DNA from: DATARR01 sp044868005
GTDB lineage: Bacteria > Acidobacteriota > Thermoanaerobaculia > Multivoradales > UBA5704
Assembly (NCBI GenBank): GCA_044868005.1
Contig: JBIOVX010000188.1
Coordinates: 62,001 to 126,000, forward strand
Reading direction: 5' to 3'
DNA: 64,000 bases
A model generated the notes under the pieces. It worked only from the letters and a program-made list of their open reading frames with translations. It searched no databases and had not been told where the DNA came from. Position 1 is the first letter of the stretch; the number at the start of each line of letters is the position of its first letter. Shown in pieces: positions 62,573 through 64,000 of this stretch. The position numbers and the translations under genes were made by a program.

Positions 62573-62601
62573 ACGCGCATGCAGAGGGCAACGAAAGGCG
62601 A

Positions 62602-63882
62602 ATGAAGATGATGGATTATGACGTGATCACGATCGGCGGCGGGCCGGGCGGCGCCGCCGCCTCGACGCTGCTCACCCAGCAGGGCTACAAGGTCCTGCTC
62701 CTCGAGCGGTCGCGCACGCCGCGGTTCAAGATCGGCGAGTCGCTGATGCCGGCGACCTACTGGACGCTGCAGCGCATGGGCGTGCTGCCCCGCATGCAGG
62801 CCAGCCACTTCCCCAAGAAGTACAGCGTCCAGTTCTTCAACAAGAAGGGCAAGGCCTCCGTCCCCTTCTACTTCACGGAGACCGACCCTTCAGAGAGCTC
62901 GCAGACCTGGCAGGTGCTGCGCAGCGAGTTCGACGCCCTGCTGCTCGACAACGCCCGCGAGCACGGCGTCGAGATCCAGCGCGGCGCGCTGGTGAAGGAC
63001 GTGCTCTTCGAGGGCGAGCGCGCCGTGGGCGTGCGGGCCGAGCTGCATGGGGAAGAAGAGAGAGAGATCCGCTGCCGCGTGGTGGTGGACGCCTCGGGAC
63101 AGAGCGCGATCATCGCGAAGAAACTGGGCCTGCGCCGGCCGGACCCGCAGCTCAGGAAGGCCGCCTTCTTCACCCACTATCAGGGAGCGCTGCGCGATCC
63201 CGGCATCGACGAAGGAGCGACCCTCGTCATCCGCACCCAGGAGGCGAAGTCCTGGTTCTGGTACATCCCATTGCCGGACGACCGGGTGAGCGTCGGCGTC
63301 GTGGGCGGCCTCGACTACCTGGTCACCGGCCGGCCGGCGGATCCGCAGCAGGTGTTCGAAGAGGAGGTGGACCGCTGCCCGGCCCTCCAGCCGCGGCTCG
63401 TCAACGCCACCCAGGTGTTCCCGGTGCAGGCGACCCGCGACTTCTCCTACCGCTCCTCGCGCATCGCCGGCGACGGCTGGGTGCTGGTGGGGGACGCCTT
63501 CGGCTTCCTCGACCCGATCTACTCGTCGGGCGTGCTCCTGGCCCTGAAGTCGGGCGAGCTGGCGGCGGACTCCATCGCCGCGGCGCTGGCCGCGGACGAT
63601 CCCTCGGGCGCCCGGCTGGGGATCCATGGGCCGCGCTTCGCCGCCGGCATGGAGGCGATGCGCCGGCTCGTCTATGCCTTCTACGAGCAGGACTTCAGCT
63701 TCGCGAAATTCCTCGGCCGCCATCCCGAGCACCGGCTCAACATCATCCACCTCCTCGTGGGCAACGTGGAGCATCCCATCGACGACCTTTTCGACGCCAT
63801 GAGCTGGATGGTCCGCTTCCCCGAGGAGATCGAGCTGGAGCCGGCGGTCGAGCCCGCTGACATGCCCGGAGCCGGCCGATGA
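62602..63882 (+). CDS. FAD-dependent monooxygenase/halogenase-like enzyme
   Basis: 426 residues; ATG 62602 (62608 and 62611 are alternatives). FAD-binding GGGPGGAAASTLL at the N-terminus, then RTPRFKIGESLMPATYWTLQ, and the flavin-halogenase-type SWFWYIPLPDDRVSVGVVGG. GDAFGFLDPIYSSGVLLAL is the second FAD motif. These motifs place it in the tryptophan-halogenase/geranylgeranyl-reductase-like group. Halogenation, hydroxylation or double-bond reduction cannot be told apart from sequence reading. It overlaps the next gene by 4 nt. Confidence 0.88.
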   Translation: MKMMDYDVITIGGGPGGAAASTLLTQQGYKVLLLERSRTPRFKIGESLMPATYWTLQRMGVLPRMQASHFPKKYSVQFFNKKGKASVPFYFTETDPSESSQTWQVLRSEFDALLLDNAREHGVEIQRGALVKDVLFEGERAVGVRAELHGEEEREIRCRVVVDASGQSAIIAKKLGLRRPDPQLRKAAFFTHYQGALRDPGIDEGATLVIRTQEAKSWFWYIPLPDDRVSVGVVGGLDYLVTGRPADPQQVFEEEVDRCPALQPRLVNATQVFPVQATRDFSYRSSRIAGDGWVLVGDAFGFLDPIYSSGVLLALKSGELAADSIAAALAADDPSGARLGIHGPRFAAGMEAMRRLVYAFYEQDFSFAKFLGRHPEHRLNIIHLLVGNVEHPIDDLFDAMSWMVRFPEEIELEPAVEPADMPGAGR

Positions 63883-64000
63883 AAAAGACCAATCCCTGGC
63901 GATGGCCGCTCTACGCGGCCCTGTTCGTCCTCTACCTGCTGCACAACGATCTCTGGCTGTGGGACGACCCGGCGCTGGTCTTCGGCCTGCCGGTGGGGCT
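63879..64000 (+). CDS. DUF3311-like small membrane protein (partial at window end)
   Basis: ATG 63879 overlaps the preceding stop. The visible 40 residues (PWRWPLYAALFVLYLLHNDL, then WLWDDPALVFGLPVGL) form one TM helix and match the DUF3311 pattern, a subunit commonly encoded just before a sodium:solute symporter. The symporter gene, if present, lies beyond the window. Confidence 0.65.
   Translation, partial: MKKTNPWRWPLYAALFVLYLLHNDLWLWDDPALVFGLPVG

Overview
The window is GC-rich, gene-dense bacterial DNA. It most likely comes from an Acidobacteriota-type organism (my guess is a Thermoanaerobaculia or Holophagae relative). The indicators are an 'ADOP'-type duplicated ABC permease, a Pkn-type kinase fused to kinesin-light-chain-like TPRs, several secreted PQQ-like propeller proteins with the WPQ(W/F)RGPNRDG start, and many palindromic REP-like elements. 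This assignment is inference from gene content; no rRNA or other marker gene is present and I see no tRNA.

Layout. (1) 1-8.5 kb, minus strand: the start of a giant hybrid FAAL-ACP-C-A-PCP-KS-AT lipopeptide/polyketide megasynthase, cut by the left window edge, preceded by a small exported protein. (2) 9-17.7 kb: a HAD phosphatase, three secreted proteins of unknown function (two under similar TTGACA promoters, one a beta-helix protein), two AAA_14/DUF4143 ATPases, a 21-bp tandem array, and a Tat-exported-looking LD-carboxypeptidase. (3) 16.6-31 kb: an island of STAND/TIR/SIR2 proteins. It holds a SIR2-TIR protein overlapping a 14-blade WD40 STAND ATPase, itself overlapping the LD-carboxypeptidase; a TIR protein plus a membrane STAND ATPase; a divergent TIR-TM-PASTA(x3) protein; two VapBC-type toxin-antitoxin pairs; a truncated SIR2 duplicate; and a remnant of an MmeI-like methyltransferase. 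(4) 31-39 kb: a second 21-bp array ending in a terminator, a small coiled-coil protein, an amidohydrolase lipoprotein, and an overlapping response regulator / hybrid histidine kinase / Ser-Thr kinase-TPR operon followed by a duplicated non-coding unit. (5) 39-46 kb, minus strand: PAP2-like membrane protein, a DUF559 fragment between perfect 47-bp inverted repeats, ADOP permease, ComEC, and an unknown protein. (6) 46-64 kb, plus strand: a long co-directional run with five secreted PQQ-like propellers, a MATE exporter, a LuxE-like ligase, a LuxC-like acyl reductase, an Fe-alcohol dehydrogenase, a HemW-like radical SAM enzyme, a TonB-dependent receptor and a halogenase-like flavoenzyme. This looks like an acid-to-aldehyde-to-alcohol pathway coupled to envelope functions.

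Most notable: the ketosynthase of the megasynthase has Ser instead of the catalytic Cys, and its adenylation domain lacks the Asp that holds the alpha-amino group. The STAND/TIR/SIR2 island pairs NAD-consuming-type effectors with predicted sensors, and several of its proteins point to the cell envelope (PASTA, LytR_C-like domain, LD-carboxypeptidase). Two 21-bp-periodic arrays built from the same TCCGC-N6-GCGGA unit lie in opposite orientation about 18 kb apart. About 80-bp palindromes have been absorbed into the ends of protein-coding genes, one supplying a signal peptide and another a C-terminal tail.
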